From assembly GCA_947503655.1 (NCBI GenBank), contig CANNEP010000019.1, positions 1 through 43,618 on the forward strand: a DNA stretch of 43,618 bases. The letters are read 5' to 3'. This DNA comes from an uncultured Microbacterium sp. (GTDB taxonomy: Bacteria > Actinomycetota > Actinomycetes > Actinomycetales > Microbacteriaceae). This document shows positions 1 to 8,927 of this stretch, piece after piece. The notes beneath the pieces are model-generated. The model had not been told where the DNA came from. It was given only the letters and a program-made list of their open reading frames with translations, and made no database searches. The position numbers and the translations under genes were made by a program. The first letter of the stretch is position 1. Each line of letters starts with the position of its first letter.

Positions 1-2
1 AG

Positions 3-1541
3 TCAGCCCAGCAGCGCGCGCAGACCGAACAGGCCTACCTCGCGGGCGAACTCGACCTGCTGTACGTCGCACCCGAGCGCCTGTCGAACCCCGCGACCCG
101 TGCCCTCATCGCACAGGGCACGCTGAGCGTCATCGCGATCGATGAGGCACACTGTGTGTCGCAGTGGGGCCACGACTTCCGCCCCGACTACCTCGCTCTG
201 GGCGACCTAGGTGACGCTTTCCCCGGCGTTCCGCGCATGGCGCTCACGGCAACGGCAACGCGGGCGACGCACGCCGAGATCACCGAGCGCCTGCACCTCG
301 GTCAGGCCGCGCACTTCGTTTCGAGCTTTGACCGTCCGAACATTCAGTACCGCATCGCTGCGAAGACCGATGCGCGCAAGCAGCTCGTCGCGTTCATTCG
401 CTCGCAGCCCGAGGGTGTCGTCGGCATTGTCTATGCGCTGAGCCGCAAGCAGGTCGAGCAGACCGCCGAGCACTTGCGTGCGCAGGGTATCGATGCGCTG
501 CCGTACCACGCGGGCCTCCCCGCCGACGTGCGCGCCCGACACCAGTCGCGGTTCTTGCGCGAAGACGGCGTTGTCATGGTCGCGACGATCGCATTCGGCA
601 TGGGCATCGACAAGCCCGACGTACGCTTCGTCGCCCACATTGACCTGCCGAAGTCGGTCGAGGGCTACTACCAGGAGACCGGTCGTGCCGGCCGTGATGG
701 CGAACCCAGCATCGCGTGGATGGCATACGGCCTCGGCGACGTTGTGCAACAGCGCCGCCTCATCGACCAGGGCGATGGCGACCGCGCACACAAGCAGCGC
801 CAGCAGCTGCACCTCGACGCGATGCTCGCGCTGTGCGAAACCGTGCAGTGCCGCCGTCAGAACCTGCTCGGCTACTTTGGCGAAGAATCCGCACCGTGCG
901 GCAACTGCGACACGTGCTTGGAGAAGCCAGATACGTTCGACGGAACCATTGCTGCGCAGAAACTGCTGTCAACGATTGTGAGGCTGAAGCGCGAGCGCAA
1001 TCAGTCGTTCGGTGCCGGTCACCTCATCGACATTTTGCGCGGCGCCTCGACCGAGCGCATTCGCCAGCAGCGCCACAACGAACTGTCAACGTACGGCCTC
1101 GGCGCCGACCTGACGGATGCCGATTGGCGTAGCGTCGTCCGCCAGCTCCTGGCGCAGGATCTTCTCGCTTCGCAGGGCGACTACGGCACGCTCGGCATCA
1201 CTGAAGGCAGCACGGCGGTGCTGCGCGGCGAACGCACCGTGCTGCTGCGCAAAGACGCGCTGGGTCGCACCTCTGGTTCCACTGTCCGTAAGAGTCGTGC
1301 GAGCGACACCGTCGCCGACGGCGATCGCGACCTCTTCGAAGCGCTCCGCGCGTGGCGTGCCGAACAGGCGCGTGAGCAGGGTGTTCCCGCGTACATCGTG
1401 TTTGGCGATGCGACACTGCGCGCGCTCGCCGACGTGCGACCGACGAGCCTGGATGCGCTTGATACGATCACCGGCATCGGTGCGAAGAAGAAAGAATCGT
1501 ACGGCGAGGGTGTTCTCGCCGTCATCGCCGCGGCAGAGTAG
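3..1541 (+). CDS. recQ: ATP-dependent DNA helicase RecQ (5' end outside window)
   Basis: RecQ unwinds DNA 3'-5' in recombination and repair. The frame is open from base 3 and runs to TAG at 1539-1541, giving 512 residues, so the N-terminus with Walker A lies outside the window. Visible parts, in order: the DEAH box in the run AIDEAHCVSQWGHDFRPDY (near 130-190), which is typical of RecQ; helicase motifs V and VI (ATIAFGMGIDKPDVRFV, then QETGRAGRDG near 680-705); the RQC zinc cysteines (QCRRQNLLGYFGEE followed by PCGNCDTC, near 845-915); and a C-terminal HRDC-like domain (from about 1330, with LDTITGIGAKKKESYGEG). The first ATG in frame, at 156, lies inside the DEAH region and is not the start. 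The assignment is secure; only the start is missing. Confidence 0.95.
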   Translation, partial: SAQQRAQTEQAYLAGELDLLYVAPERLSNPATRALIAQGTLSVIAIDEAHCVSQWGHDFRPDYLALGDLGDAFPGVPRMALTATATRATHAEITERLHLGQAAHFVSSFDRPNIQYRIAAKTDARKQLVAFIRSQPEGVVGIVYALSRKQVEQTAEHLRAQGIDALPYHAGLPADVRARHQSRFLREDGVVMVATIAFGMGIDKPDVRFVAHIDLPKSVEGYYQETGRAGRDGEPSIAWMAYGLGDVVQQRRLIDQGDGDRAHKQRQQLHLDAMLALCETVQCRRQNLLGYFGEESAPCGNCDTCLEKPDTFDGTIAAQKLLSTIVRLKRERNQSFGAGHLIDILRGASTERIRQQRHNELSTYGLGADLTDADWRSVVRQLLAQDLLASQGDYGTLGITEGSTAVLRGERTVLLRKDALGRTSGSTVRKSRASDTVADGDRDLFEALRAWRAEQAREQGVPAYIVFGDATLRALADVRPTSLDALDTITGIGAKKKESYGEGVLAVIAAAE

Positions 1542-1685
1542 AGGGGTGGCGCCCGGTGTGGGGCGCACACAACCCCGGCACGCCCGGGCCCCGCGGCGCT
1601 TTGTCGATGATCGCCAAACGGTTGCGCGCTTCATTGTGGAGCATCTACCGTCGTAGTCATTCCCCGTGTTCTGCCTAGGAGAGTC

Positions 1686-3752
1686 ATGACGAATTCTGAA
1701 GTCACCACCGCGACCGGTGCCGCACACCGCGACGGTGAGCCGCGTATCGACGTGTCGGCGGTTACCGACATTCTGATGGGCACGTGGGCCGATGAGCGCC
1801 GCACCGCTCGCGCCATGATGAAGGATCCGGCGTTCTGGCGCGTCGACGGCCTCGGCATGGACGAGCACCGCGAACGCGTACTCAGCCAGCTGCACCTGCT
1901 CGTCGAGAACAACGCGATCAACCGCGCATACCCGGCTGCATTCGGCGGCCAAGACAACCACGGTGGCAGCATCGCCGCGTTCGAAGAACTTCTCACGGGC
2001 GACCCCAGCATGCAGATCAAGGCGGGCGTGCAGTGGGGCCTGTTTGGTTCGGCCATTCTGCACCTCGGCACCGAAGAGCACCACAACAAGTGGCTGCCCG
2101 GTGTGCTTGACCTCTCGATTCCTGGCGCGTTCGCGATGACCGAAATCGGTCACGGTTCTGACGTCGCGGCGGTCGGAACCACGGCAACGTACGACCCTGA
2201 GACCGAAGAGTTTGTCATTCACACGCCGTTCCGCGCGGCGTGGAAGGAATTCTTGGGTAACGCTGCCGTGCACGGCATCGCAGCGACCGTGTTCGCCCAG
2301 CTCATCACGAATGGCGTGAACCACGGCGTGCACTGCTTCTACGTGCCCATCCGTGACGAGAACGGCAACTTCCTGCCCGGCGTCGGCGGCGAAGACGACG
2401 GCCTCAAGGGTGGCCTCAACGGCATCGACAACGGTCGCCTGCATTTCACCGACGTTCGCGTGCCTCGCACCAACCTGCTGAACAAGTACGGCAATGTCGC
2501 CGCCGATGGTTCCTACACGAGCCCCATCGCAAGCCCCGGTCGCCGCTTCTTCACGATGCTCGGCGCCCTCGTGCAGGGTCGCGTTTCGCTCGACGGCGCG
2601 TCGTCATGGGCAGCAGCGATGGCTCTCAACATTGCGATTGTCTATGGCTCGCAGCGCCGCCAGTTCGACCAGGGCGCCGGCACCGACGAGGTCGTGTTGC
2701 TCGACTACGGCAAGCACCAGCACCGCCTGCTGACGCGCCTCGCGACGACGTACGCGTCGATCATCGCGCACGACGAAATCCTGGTGAAGTTTGATGCGGT
2801 CTTCAGTGGCAAGGCCGACAACGACGAAGATCGTGAAGACCTCGAGACGCTCGCGGCGGCCCTCAAGCCGCTGTCAACGTGGCACGGCCTCGACACGCTG
2901 CAGGAGGCTCGTGAGGCCTGCGGTGGCGCGGGCTTCATGTTCAGCAACCGCTTCGTGGGTCTACGCCAAGACCTCGACATTTACGCGACGTTTGAGGGCG
3001 ACAACAACGTGTTGCTGCAGCTCGTCGGTAAGCGTCTCCTGAAGGATTACGCCCAGCAGTTCAAGGGCAAAGACGCCGCGAAGCTCGCAGCCTTCGCCGC
3101 GGGTCAGACCGCCGGGCGCATTTTCCATGGTGCTGGCCTCCGCGCCCTCGGCCAGACAGTGGCCGACTTCGGTTCGACCGCACGTTCGGTGGAGAACGGG
3201 CTGCGCGCCGACCAGCAGCACGATCTGCTGAGCGACCGCGTACAGACGATGGTCTCTGACGTCGCGATGCGTCTGCGCCCCGCCAGCAAGATGTCGCCCA
3301 CTGACGCCGCGGCGCTCTTCAACGAAGTGCAGGTTGACCTCATCGAGGCAGCCCGCGCACACGGCGAACTCCTGCAGTGGGAGTCGTTCACCGACGCCGT
3401 GCTGCGTGTGACGGATGACGGAACCAAGGAGGTGCTGACGTGGCTGCGCGACCTGTTTGGTCTGGGGCTGATTGAGAAGCACCTGTCGTGGTACCTCATT
3501 AACGGTCGTCTGTCGGCACAGCGCGCTGGTTCCGTCTCCCGCTACATCCAGCGCCTGCTGGTGCGCTTGCGCCCGCACGTCCTGGACCTCGTCGACGCCT
3601 TCGGGTACGAGCAGGAGCACCTGCGCGCGCCGATCTCGAGCGGCATCGAGGGCGAGCGCCAGGACGAGGCTCGCGCCTACTACGCAGCGCTGCGCGCATC
3701 GGGCGACATGCCCCTTGACGAAAAGGCGCTCAAGAAGGCTCAGAAGAAGTAG
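1686..3752 (+). CDS. acyl-CoA oxidase/dehydrogenase family flavoenzyme, long form
   Basis: This 688-residue FAD enzyme should oxidise acyl-CoA to 2-enoyl-CoA in the first step of beta-oxidation. It resembles peroxisomal acyl-CoA oxidases more than the usual 380-residue dehydrogenases. The middle domain reads MTEIGHGSDVAAVGTTATYD, and a second block has GVNHGVHCFYVPIRDENG. The C-terminal half has RRQFDQGAGTDEVVLLDY, EACGGAGF and ATFEGDNNVLLQ. In oxidases the Glu of EGDN is the catalytic base, here E437. The C-terminal extension (about 480-688) fits the oxidase fold. The start is supported by AGGAGA at 1677-1682. Bacterial members are often annotated simply as acyl-CoA dehydrogenase, and the electron acceptor (oxygen or ETF) cannot be read from the sequence. 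A long hairpin follows at 3763-3802. Confidence 0.88.
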   Translation: MTNSEVTTATGAAHRDGEPRIDVSAVTDILMGTWADERRTARAMMKDPAFWRVDGLGMDEHRERVLSQLHLLVENNAINRAYPAAFGGQDNHGGSIAAFEELLTGDPSMQIKAGVQWGLFGSAILHLGTEEHHNKWLPGVLDLSIPGAFAMTEIGHGSDVAAVGTTATYDPETEEFVIHTPFRAAWKEFLGNAAVHGIAATVFAQLITNGVNHGVHCFYVPIRDENGNFLPGVGGEDDGLKGGLNGIDNGRLHFTDVRVPRTNLLNKYGNVAADGSYTSPIASPGRRFFTMLGALVQGRVSLDGASSWAAAMALNIAIVYGSQRRQFDQGAGTDEVVLLDYGKHQHRLLTRLATTYASIIAHDEILVKFDAVFSGKADNDEDREDLETLAAALKPLSTWHGLDTLQEAREACGGAGFMFSNRFVGLRQDLDIYATFEGDNNVLLQLVGKRLLKDYAQQFKGKDAAKLAAFAAGQTAGRIFHGAGLRALGQTVADFGSTARSVENGLRADQQHDLLSDRVQTMVSDVAMRLRPASKMSPTDAAALFNEVQVDLIEAARAHGELLQWESFTDAVLRVTDDGTKEVLTWLRDLFGLGLIEKHLSWYLINGRLSAQRAGSVSRYIQRLLVRLRPHVLDLVDAFGYEQEHLRAPISSGIEGERQDEARAYYAALRASGDMPLDEKALKKAQKK

Positions 3753-3762
3753 TCCAGCTGGT

Positions 3763-3802
3763 CGAGGGCCCGTCTCTGCAATTCTGCGGAGATGGGCCCT
3801 CG
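3763..3802. terminator. long imperfect hairpin after the acyl-CoA oxidase gene
   Basis: The arms pair over about 18 bp: outer nine CGAGGGCCC / GGGCCCTCG, then TCTC/GAGA and GCA/TGC, with two G-T wobbles, closing on the loop ATTC. It begins 10 bp past the stop codon. No U-tract follows, so it may act as a U-less terminator or as a 3' end stabiliser. Confidence 0.55.
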
Positions 3803-3850
3803 CCCGTTGGAGCCATGGCACGATGGGGGCACGACCTGAATTCTGGGGGC

Positions 3851-4177
3851 ATGATGACGCACGAGAGTACCGCAAGCGAGATCACCACCGTCCGCCGCAA
3901 CGAAGAAACCAGCCGCTACGAGATCCTCGTCGGAGACGAAGTCGCCGGCTTCACCGAGTTCAAAGAAAAGAACGGTGTCTTCCTGTTTCCGCACACTGAG
4001 GTCGACCCCGCCTTTGGTGGCCGCGGCCTGGGCTCGATTCTCGTCGCTGGCGCTATGGCAGACCATGCTGCGCGCGGCGACACCGTGGTTCCGATTTGCC
4101 CCTTCGTGGTGAAGTACCTGCGCGCCAACGAGGTGCCCGGTCTCACCGTGTCGTGGCCGCCGAGCGCACGGTCATGA
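3851..4177 (+). CDS. small GNAT-type N-acetyltransferase (COG2388/NATD1-like)
   Basis: A predicted acetyltransferase of the short, one-domain GNAT type, about 108 residues. The acetyl-CoA binding loop is visible as DPAFGGRGLGSILVAGA, followed by ADHAARGDTVVPICPFVVKYL, the conserved end of this small family. The substrate is unknown. The start was placed at the ATG-ATG pair 3851/3854 because a G-rich stretch (GGGGG, 3844-3849) lies just upstream. An in-frame ATG at 3815 is possible but would add 12 residues that overlap the tail of the preceding hairpin region. The stop TGA overlaps the ATG of the pirin gene (ATGA, 4174-4177), so the two are probably translated together. Confidence 0.8.
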   Translation: MMTHESTASEITTVRRNEETSRYEILVGDEVAGFTEFKEKNGVFLFPHTEVDPAFGGRGLGSILVAGAMADHAARGDTVVPICPFVVKYLRANEVPGLTVSWPPSARS

Positions 4178-5178
4178 CCCGCCTCGACGCCGAGGTCGAG
4201 CCGACCGAGCCCACCGAAAAGTGCACGGGGCCGCGCGTCGAGCTCTACGAGGCTCGGGAGGTGCCGCTCGGCGGCATTCGCGGCATGAACGTGCACCGCG
4301 CCCTGCCACAGCGCGCGCTGCCGATGGTGGGTGCGTGGTGCTTTTTGGATCGCTTCGGTCCGCAGCAGACGATGATGCGCGTGGAACCACACCCGCACAT
4401 GGGTCTGCAGACGGTCACGTGGCCGTACGCTGGCGAGATTCGCCACCGTGACAGCGTCGGCAACGACGTCAACATCACGCGTGGTGCGCTGAACCTCATG
4501 ACGGCGGGTGCCGGAATCTCGCACTCCGAGTACTCGGTCAGCGATGGCCCGGTAGACCTTGACGCGTTGCAGTTTTGGATCGCGCTGCCGGAGAGCCGGC
4601 GCTGGGGTGCGGCTGATTTCGAGCAGGTGACCGATCTGCCGCAAGCGTCGCTGGTGGCGCGCGACAGCGCGTCCGGTGCGGAGACTGCGGTCAACGCGAC
4701 CGTCGTGCTCGGCGAGCTCGCTGGCGTGCGTTCACCGGCCACGGTGTACACGCCCATTGTGGGTGCCGAGATTGTGATTCCGGCTGGGCACAGCGTCGAG
4801 GTTCCGCTCGTTCACGATTGGGAGCACGCGGTGCTCGTCGTCGAAGGCGCGGCGACCGTGGCGGCTGACCCCGACACGGATTTGGCTCCGGACCAATTGC
4901 TCTACTTGGGCATTCACCGCACGAAGGTGGTGATCACGGCGGAGCAAGACACCCTGGTGTTCTTGATCGGCGGCGAACCATTTGAGGCTGACCTCGTGAT
5001 GTGGTGGAACTTCGTCGGCCGCAGCCACGAAGAGATCGAGCAGGCGCAGGCAGACTGGGCCGCCCGCACCGAACGCTACGGCCACGTCATCGGTCACGGC
5101 GACGAGTGGATTCCGGCGCCGCCGATGCCGAACGTGCGGCTCACGCCGCGGCGGCGCGTATATCGCGATCTGACGTAG
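4174..5178 (+). CDS. pirin family protein
   Basis: A two-domain cupin of the pirin family, 334 residues. Bacterial pirins are metal-binding proteins; some have quercetinase activity and others modulate partner enzymes. The exact role here is unknown. The metal site is in the N-terminal cupin: EPHPHMGLQTVTWPYAGE holds two His, with another His and a Glu in AGAGISHSEYS. The C-terminal pirin_C domain ends in GGEPFEADLVMWWNFVGRS. The ATG at 4174 shares four bases with the stop of the GNAT gene. An upstream in-frame ATG at 4096 would overlap that gene by 80 bases and is less likely. The gene ends 43 bp before a strong hairpin. Confidence 0.9.
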   Translation: MTRLDAEVEPTEPTEKCTGPRVELYEAREVPLGGIRGMNVHRALPQRALPMVGAWCFLDRFGPQQTMMRVEPHPHMGLQTVTWPYAGEIRHRDSVGNDVNITRGALNLMTAGAGISHSEYSVSDGPVDLDALQFWIALPESRRWGAADFEQVTDLPQASLVARDSASGAETAVNATVVLGELAGVRSPATVYTPIVGAEIVIPAGHSVEVPLVHDWEHAVLVVEGAATVAADPDTDLAPDQLLYLGIHRTKVVITAEQDTLVFLIGGEPFEADLVMWWNFVGRSHEEIEQAQADWAARTERYGHVIGHGDEWIPAPPMPNVRLTPRRRVYRDLT

Positions 5179-5221
5179 GTCATCGGCGGGCCGATTCTCT
5201 ACGAATCGTCGTCCAACAACG

Positions 5222-5259
5222 AAACATCCCCCGGCTGGCGAACCAGCCGGGGGATGTTT
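5222..5259. terminator. bidirectional intrinsic terminator (pirin / subtilase)
   Basis: A perfect 17-bp stem (left arm 5222-5238, right arm 5243-5259) closes on the tetraloop CGAA. TTTTTA follows on the plus strand and a shorter T-rich run on the minus strand. It lies between two convergent genes and should end transcription from both. Confidence 0.9.
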
Positions 5260-5270
5260 TTATCTAAGGA

Positions 5271-8200
5271 TTACTCCGCGTGTGCGCGACGCTGGCGTCC
5301 GATGAAGAACGCTGCACCACCCAGTGCCACGATGAGGAATCCGGCCAGAAGCGGAACCGTTGCGTCCGGAGCACCGGTGACCGGGAGGTCACCGCCGCCT
5401 GCCGGAGGCGTGGTCGGAGCCGTCGTCGGGTCCGTCGGACCAGTCGTCGGGTCCGTCGGCGTCGGAGTTGCGGTCGGAGCCGCTGTTACGACGATGCCGT
5501 TCGTGTCAGCTGAGCCCACGTTGGGGTTGTCAGCCTGCGTGGCGACGACGCGAACCGAGATGGTTGCTCCTACGTCAGCAGCGGTCGGCGTGTACGTGTT
5601 GCTCTCGGTGAGCGCTGCCGGAGCGGCTTCAGCGACGATGGGCTCGCCGTTCTTCAGCCACTCGTACTGGAATGACAAGCCTTCAACATTCCACGTTCCC
5701 GGCGTTGCCGTGAGAACTTCACCAACGACGCCCGAGCCGGAGAGCACCGGAGCCGCCGTGTTGACCGGAGCAAGCGCGCCCGAGTCAACCGTCACAACGC
5801 TCGATACAGACGAGTCTCCGTACTGGACGTAGCCCAGGTAGCGCGTCTCGGGTGCGAGTCCGGTCCAGCTCAGCTCGACCGGAGCCTCAACAGCCTGCTC
5901 GGCGGCGATCGGGTTCGGCGTTGCCGTCAGGGCACCCTGATCTGCACCGTCAACAACACCCGTCGTGAAGTCCCACGTCATGGGGCCCGACGTCGAGTAC
6001 AGGTTGACCTGGATGAGGTAGGCACCAGCAGCCGGAGCGTGAACAGTAACTTGCTCGTCTGCCGAAGCAGTCGCGCCCTGCCACATCTCGTCGTATTCAA
6101 ATACCGCCGGGTCCGGCAGGTGGTAGACGAACAGGTCAAGGTCGCTACCAGCGTCGTCCGACGAGTCGAGGTCGAAGCGTGCCAGCTCGGCACCCTCGGC
6201 AACCTCGATCATGAACAGCACGTCGCCTGCGGAGTCACCAGAATTCTCGTCACCCGAGTGGCCGGGAACGGGGTTGTCCGGGTCTTCGTGCAGCTCAACC
6301 GGGGTCAGGCCCGAAATGTTGAGCGGCAGTTCGCCGTCAGCGCCTGGCGTGATCGTGTAATCGATCGCACCGTCGATACCCTGGCCGTAGAGCTCCTGCG
6401 GAGCGTCTGCGGTGGTCGGGAACACGGCGATCGGCGAACGAACCTCGATGTCAGCGCTAGCCCACGTCAGGAAGCCGGTTGCCCATGCTTCGGTCGGCGC
6501 AGTGGCGTTCTCGAACGTCACGGTGAACGTTGCGGACTCGCCCTCGCCGAGCGTGATGCTCGACGGCTCAACGGTGACGTTGACACCCGGAACCGAGACG
6601 GTTGCGGTGTACGTGCCAGCGGTTTCTGCCGTCACGGTACGCGTGACCGTCTGAGCGCCGGCGAGGCTACCGATCGAGATCGAAGCGAGGTTAAGGTCGC
6701 TCGGGTCGATGGGCTCAATGCCGTCGAAGTCTTCCAAGCCGACGCCTTCGAGGTACGCAGCCCAGTCAGCCGGACCGTTGTGGTAGATCAGACCGGGGTG
6801 GAAGTACTTCGTCGGGTCAACCTGACCAGCACCCTGTGCAAACGGGTCCGGGAAAGCGTTGCCGTCAGCGTCCTGCGTGTCGTATGCCGTCGTCATGAGT
6901 GCCGACTTGACTTCGCCCGGCGTTGCCAGCGGGTGAACGCCCAGGTACAGCGCTGCGAGACCAGCAACGTGCGGTGCGGCCATCGACGTACCCGACATCA
7001 GGCCCCACTGCGGGTCAACGCCCTCAGGGTTGTTGATGGCGGCGAGGATGTTCACACCAGGAGCTGCCACGTCGGGCTTCAGAACATCGCTACCGTCAGC
7101 AAGCATCGGGCCACGGCTTGAGAAGCCAGCGATCTGCGGAACCGGAGTTTCTTCGCCCGTGATGTTCTCCGCGAGGAGCGTGACCGACGGGTCGGTCTCG
7201 ATTGCTGCCAGCAGTGCGTCACGGTAGGTGTGAGCAATGTGAACGGTCGGAACCGAGTGCATGTCGGTGTCGAGCGAGCCCGGGGTCACGTTGACCAGGA
7301 CCATACCGATACCGCCAGCGTCAGCGACCGTCTCACTCTTCTCAGCGCGCGCGTTGCCACCACGGTCACACACAACGATCTTGCCGTCAACGGCAGCCGC
7401 GTCAAGCGTGTCCGGGAAGCAGAGTGCTGCGTCTGCTGCGTCAACACCAGCAGCGGGGACGTCGCCTGCGTAAACAGCGTCACCGGTCACACCATCAGCC
7501 GGTACGGTGATCGCGGCACCAGGCGCCTCAAACTCACCGGCAGCCTGAACTGTTCCTTCGTAGGTCGGGATCGTCGATGCCGCCACCGTCGTGTACCACG
7601 GCGATGCGTGGTCAGCGGTGACGTAGTCGGGGCCCGAGTTACCAGCCGAAGCCGAAACGAAGATACCCGCTGCGGCTGCGTTGAAGAACGCGATGTCGAG
7701 GGCATCAAGCACGGTCGTTGCCGCGCCACCGCCGATCGAGAAGTTGATCACGTCAACACCATCAGCGGCCGACTTGTCGATAGCGGCAAGCAGGTCAGAG
7801 CCCGCACAAATGTCGTCAGACGTGACAGCGGGGTTAGGGCCGTCGTAGCAAACCTTGTAGGACGAGACCTTGGCGGCCGGAGCCACACCCGAAATCAGAC
7901 CCAGGTCAAGGCCTCCGACGTTTGCCGCAACATCGTGGTTACCGGCAGCGGTGCTCGCGGTGTGCGAACCGTGGCCGCCACCGTCACGCGGCGACAGAAT
8001 GTCAGAACCGAAGCCGAAGCCTGCGGCATCGGCGCCAGCGCTGAAGAACTGTGCACCAATGATCTTGGTGGAGTAGTCATCGTTGTTCCACTGGTCGCCC
8101 GCGACGCGGTCGGCGCGGAACTGCGTGCCATCAGCCTTGTCGAAGACAACGGTGTTGCCTTCGAGGTACGGAGCAACACCGGGAGCGGTACCCAGCGGGT

Positions 8201-8795
8201 CACCCGCGAATGACGGGTTCTCCGGAGCAATACCGGTGTCAATAACGCCCACAACGACGCCTTCCCCAGCGCCTTCCGGGCCTCCCGCGTAGGTCTCCCA
8301 AACGCCTGCGTCGCCCTCAAGACCGAGGAACTCGGTCGATGGCACAGCGGTGGGGTGGAAGATCGCGTCAGGAACGAGCGACGCGACACCATCGGTTGCG
8401 GCGAGGCGCTTGGCCTGCGACGCGGTGAGGTTTGCCGTGAATCCGTTGAGCGTGATCGTCAGGTTGTCGTCGATCGTGACGCCAGCGTCAGCGGCAATCG
8501 CGCTCTGCACATTCTGCAGGTGCGATGAGTACTCGACCACGGCGTCTGATGCGGTGTCGAGCTTGGCACCGTCAGCCGCCTTCGTCGCGGCGAGGCCAGC
8601 TTCGCCACCCTCATAGGTTGCGGCAGGTTCTTCGTCCAGAAGGACGATGTATCGACCATCTTCCAGATCCAACGGCGTGGGAATTGTCACCTCCATTGGC
8701 TCCGCCGCGAAGCTCGTTGTAGCTGCAGACGTACAAGCTATAAGGGCTGCGAACGTGACGACAGCCCCCGCTTTAAGGCCGAATCGACCTTCCAT
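5271..8795 (-). CDS. secreted S8 subtilisin-like protease, LPXTG wall-anchored
   Basis: A large extracellular serine protease, 1174 residues. The order is: signal peptide (about 1-30, cleaved near SFA-AEP); inhibitor I9-like propeptide (about 45-145, RYIVLLDEEP); and the peptidase S8 domain with Asp186 (VIDTG), His275 (GGHGSHTAS), oxyanion Asn386 (SAGNSGP) and Ser604 (GTSMAAPHVAG). A PA-domain insert (about 455-540) sits between Asn and Ser, as in plant-type and streptococcal C5a-like subtilases. Fibronectin-like, PPC-like and Ig-like domains follow, then a Pro/Thr spacer, the sortase motif LPVTG (about 1137), one membrane helix and a basic tail. The start is placed at 8795 because AAGGAGA (8802-8808) precedes it with good spacing; the ATG at 8816 lacks this. 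The substrate is unknown and no sortase gene lies in the window. Confidence 0.95.
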   Translation of the reverse strand: MEGRFGLKAGAVVTFAALIACTSAATTSFAAEPMEVTIPTPLDLEDGRYIVLLDEEPAATYEGGEAGLAATKAADGAKLDTASDAVVEYSSHLQNVQSAIAADAGVTIDDNLTITLNGFTANLTASQAKRLAATDGVASLVPDAIFHPTAVPSTEFLGLEGDAGVWETYAGGPEGAGEGVVVGVIDTGIAPENPSFAGDPLGTAPGVAPYLEGNTVVFDKADGTQFRADRVAGDQWNNDDYSTKIIGAQFFSAGADAAGFGFGSDILSPRDGGGHGSHTASTAAGNHDVAANVGGLDLGLISGVAPAAKVSSYKVCYDGPNPAVTSDDICAGSDLLAAIDKSAADGVDVINFSIGGGAATTVLDALDIAFFNAAAAGIFVSASAGNSGPDYVTADHASPWYTTVAASTIPTYEGTVQAAGEFEAPGAAITVPADGVTGDAVYAGDVPAAGVDAADAALCFPDTLDAAAVDGKIVVCDRGGNARAEKSETVADAGGIGMVLVNVTPGSLDTDMHSVPTVHIAHTYRDALLAAIETDPSVTLLAENITGEETPVPQIAGFSSRGPMLADGSDVLKPDVAAPGVNILAAINNPEGVDPQWGLMSGTSMAAPHVAGLAALYLGVHPLATPGEVKSALMTTAYDTQDADGNAFPDPFAQGAGQVDPTKYFHPGLIYHNGPADWAAYLEGVGLEDFDGIEPIDPSDLNLASISIGSLAGAQTVTRTVTAETAGTYTATVSVPGVNVTVEPSSITLGEGESATFTVTFENATAPTEAWATGFLTWASADIEVRSPIAVFPTTADAPQELYGQGIDGAIDYTITPGADGELPLNISGLTPVELHEDPDNPVPGHSGDENSGDSAGDVLFMIEVAEGAELARFDLDSSDDAGSDLDLFVYHLPDPAVFEYDEMWQGATASADEQVTVHAPAAGAYLIQVNLYSTSGPMTWDFTTGVVDGADQGALTATPNPIAAEQAVEAPVELSWTGLAPETRYLGYVQYGDSSVSSVVTVDSGALAPVNTAAPVLSGSGVVGEVLTATPGTWNVEGLSFQYEWLKNGEPIVAEAAPAALTESNTYTPTAADVGATISVRVVATQADNPNVGSADTNGIVVTAAPTATPTPTDPTTGPTDPTTAPTTPPAGGGDLPVTGAPDATVPLLAGFLIVALGGAAFFIGRQRRAHAE

Positions 8796-8883
8796 AGACG
8801 TTCTCCTTCGAAGCACAACAGACGGACCGAAAAGCCAATCCGCCAGCGAACGTAACCTTTTATCAGCAGATTCATAAGGGGTG

Positions 8884-8899
8884 ATGAGAGATATCTCAT
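8884..8899. repeat. inverted repeat, possible operator before the ECF operon
   Basis: ATGAGA-GATA-TCTCAT: 6-bp arms with a 4-base spacer, 28 bp upstream of the ykoE start and in the spacer shared with the divergent subtilase gene. The position fits a repressor site, but no cognate regulator is adjacent. Confidence 0.35.
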
Positions 8900-8914
8900 A
8901 TTCGGAACCCTCGG

Positions 8915-8920
8915 TAAACT
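8915..8920 (+). promoter_or_regulatory. -10-like TAAACT, leaderless ykoE
   Basis: TAAACT ends 7 nt before the GTG at 8928 and there is no Shine-Dalgarno sequence. No clear -35 was seen. This spacing is one base longer than at most other leaderless-looking starts in the window. Confidence 0.45.
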
Positions 8921-8927
8921 AGATAGT

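Noticed and set aside
7230..8213. 327-codon and 360-codon plus-strand frames opposite the subtilase
   Set aside because: They lie entirely inside a well-defined protease gene and show no features of real proteins.
8796..8927. Possible TPP riboswitch before ykoE
   Set aside because: GGGGTGATGAGAG and ACCCTCGG give a faint echo of the aptamer boxes, but the conserved CTGAGA and the second half of the aptamer are missing and the region is too close to the start codon.
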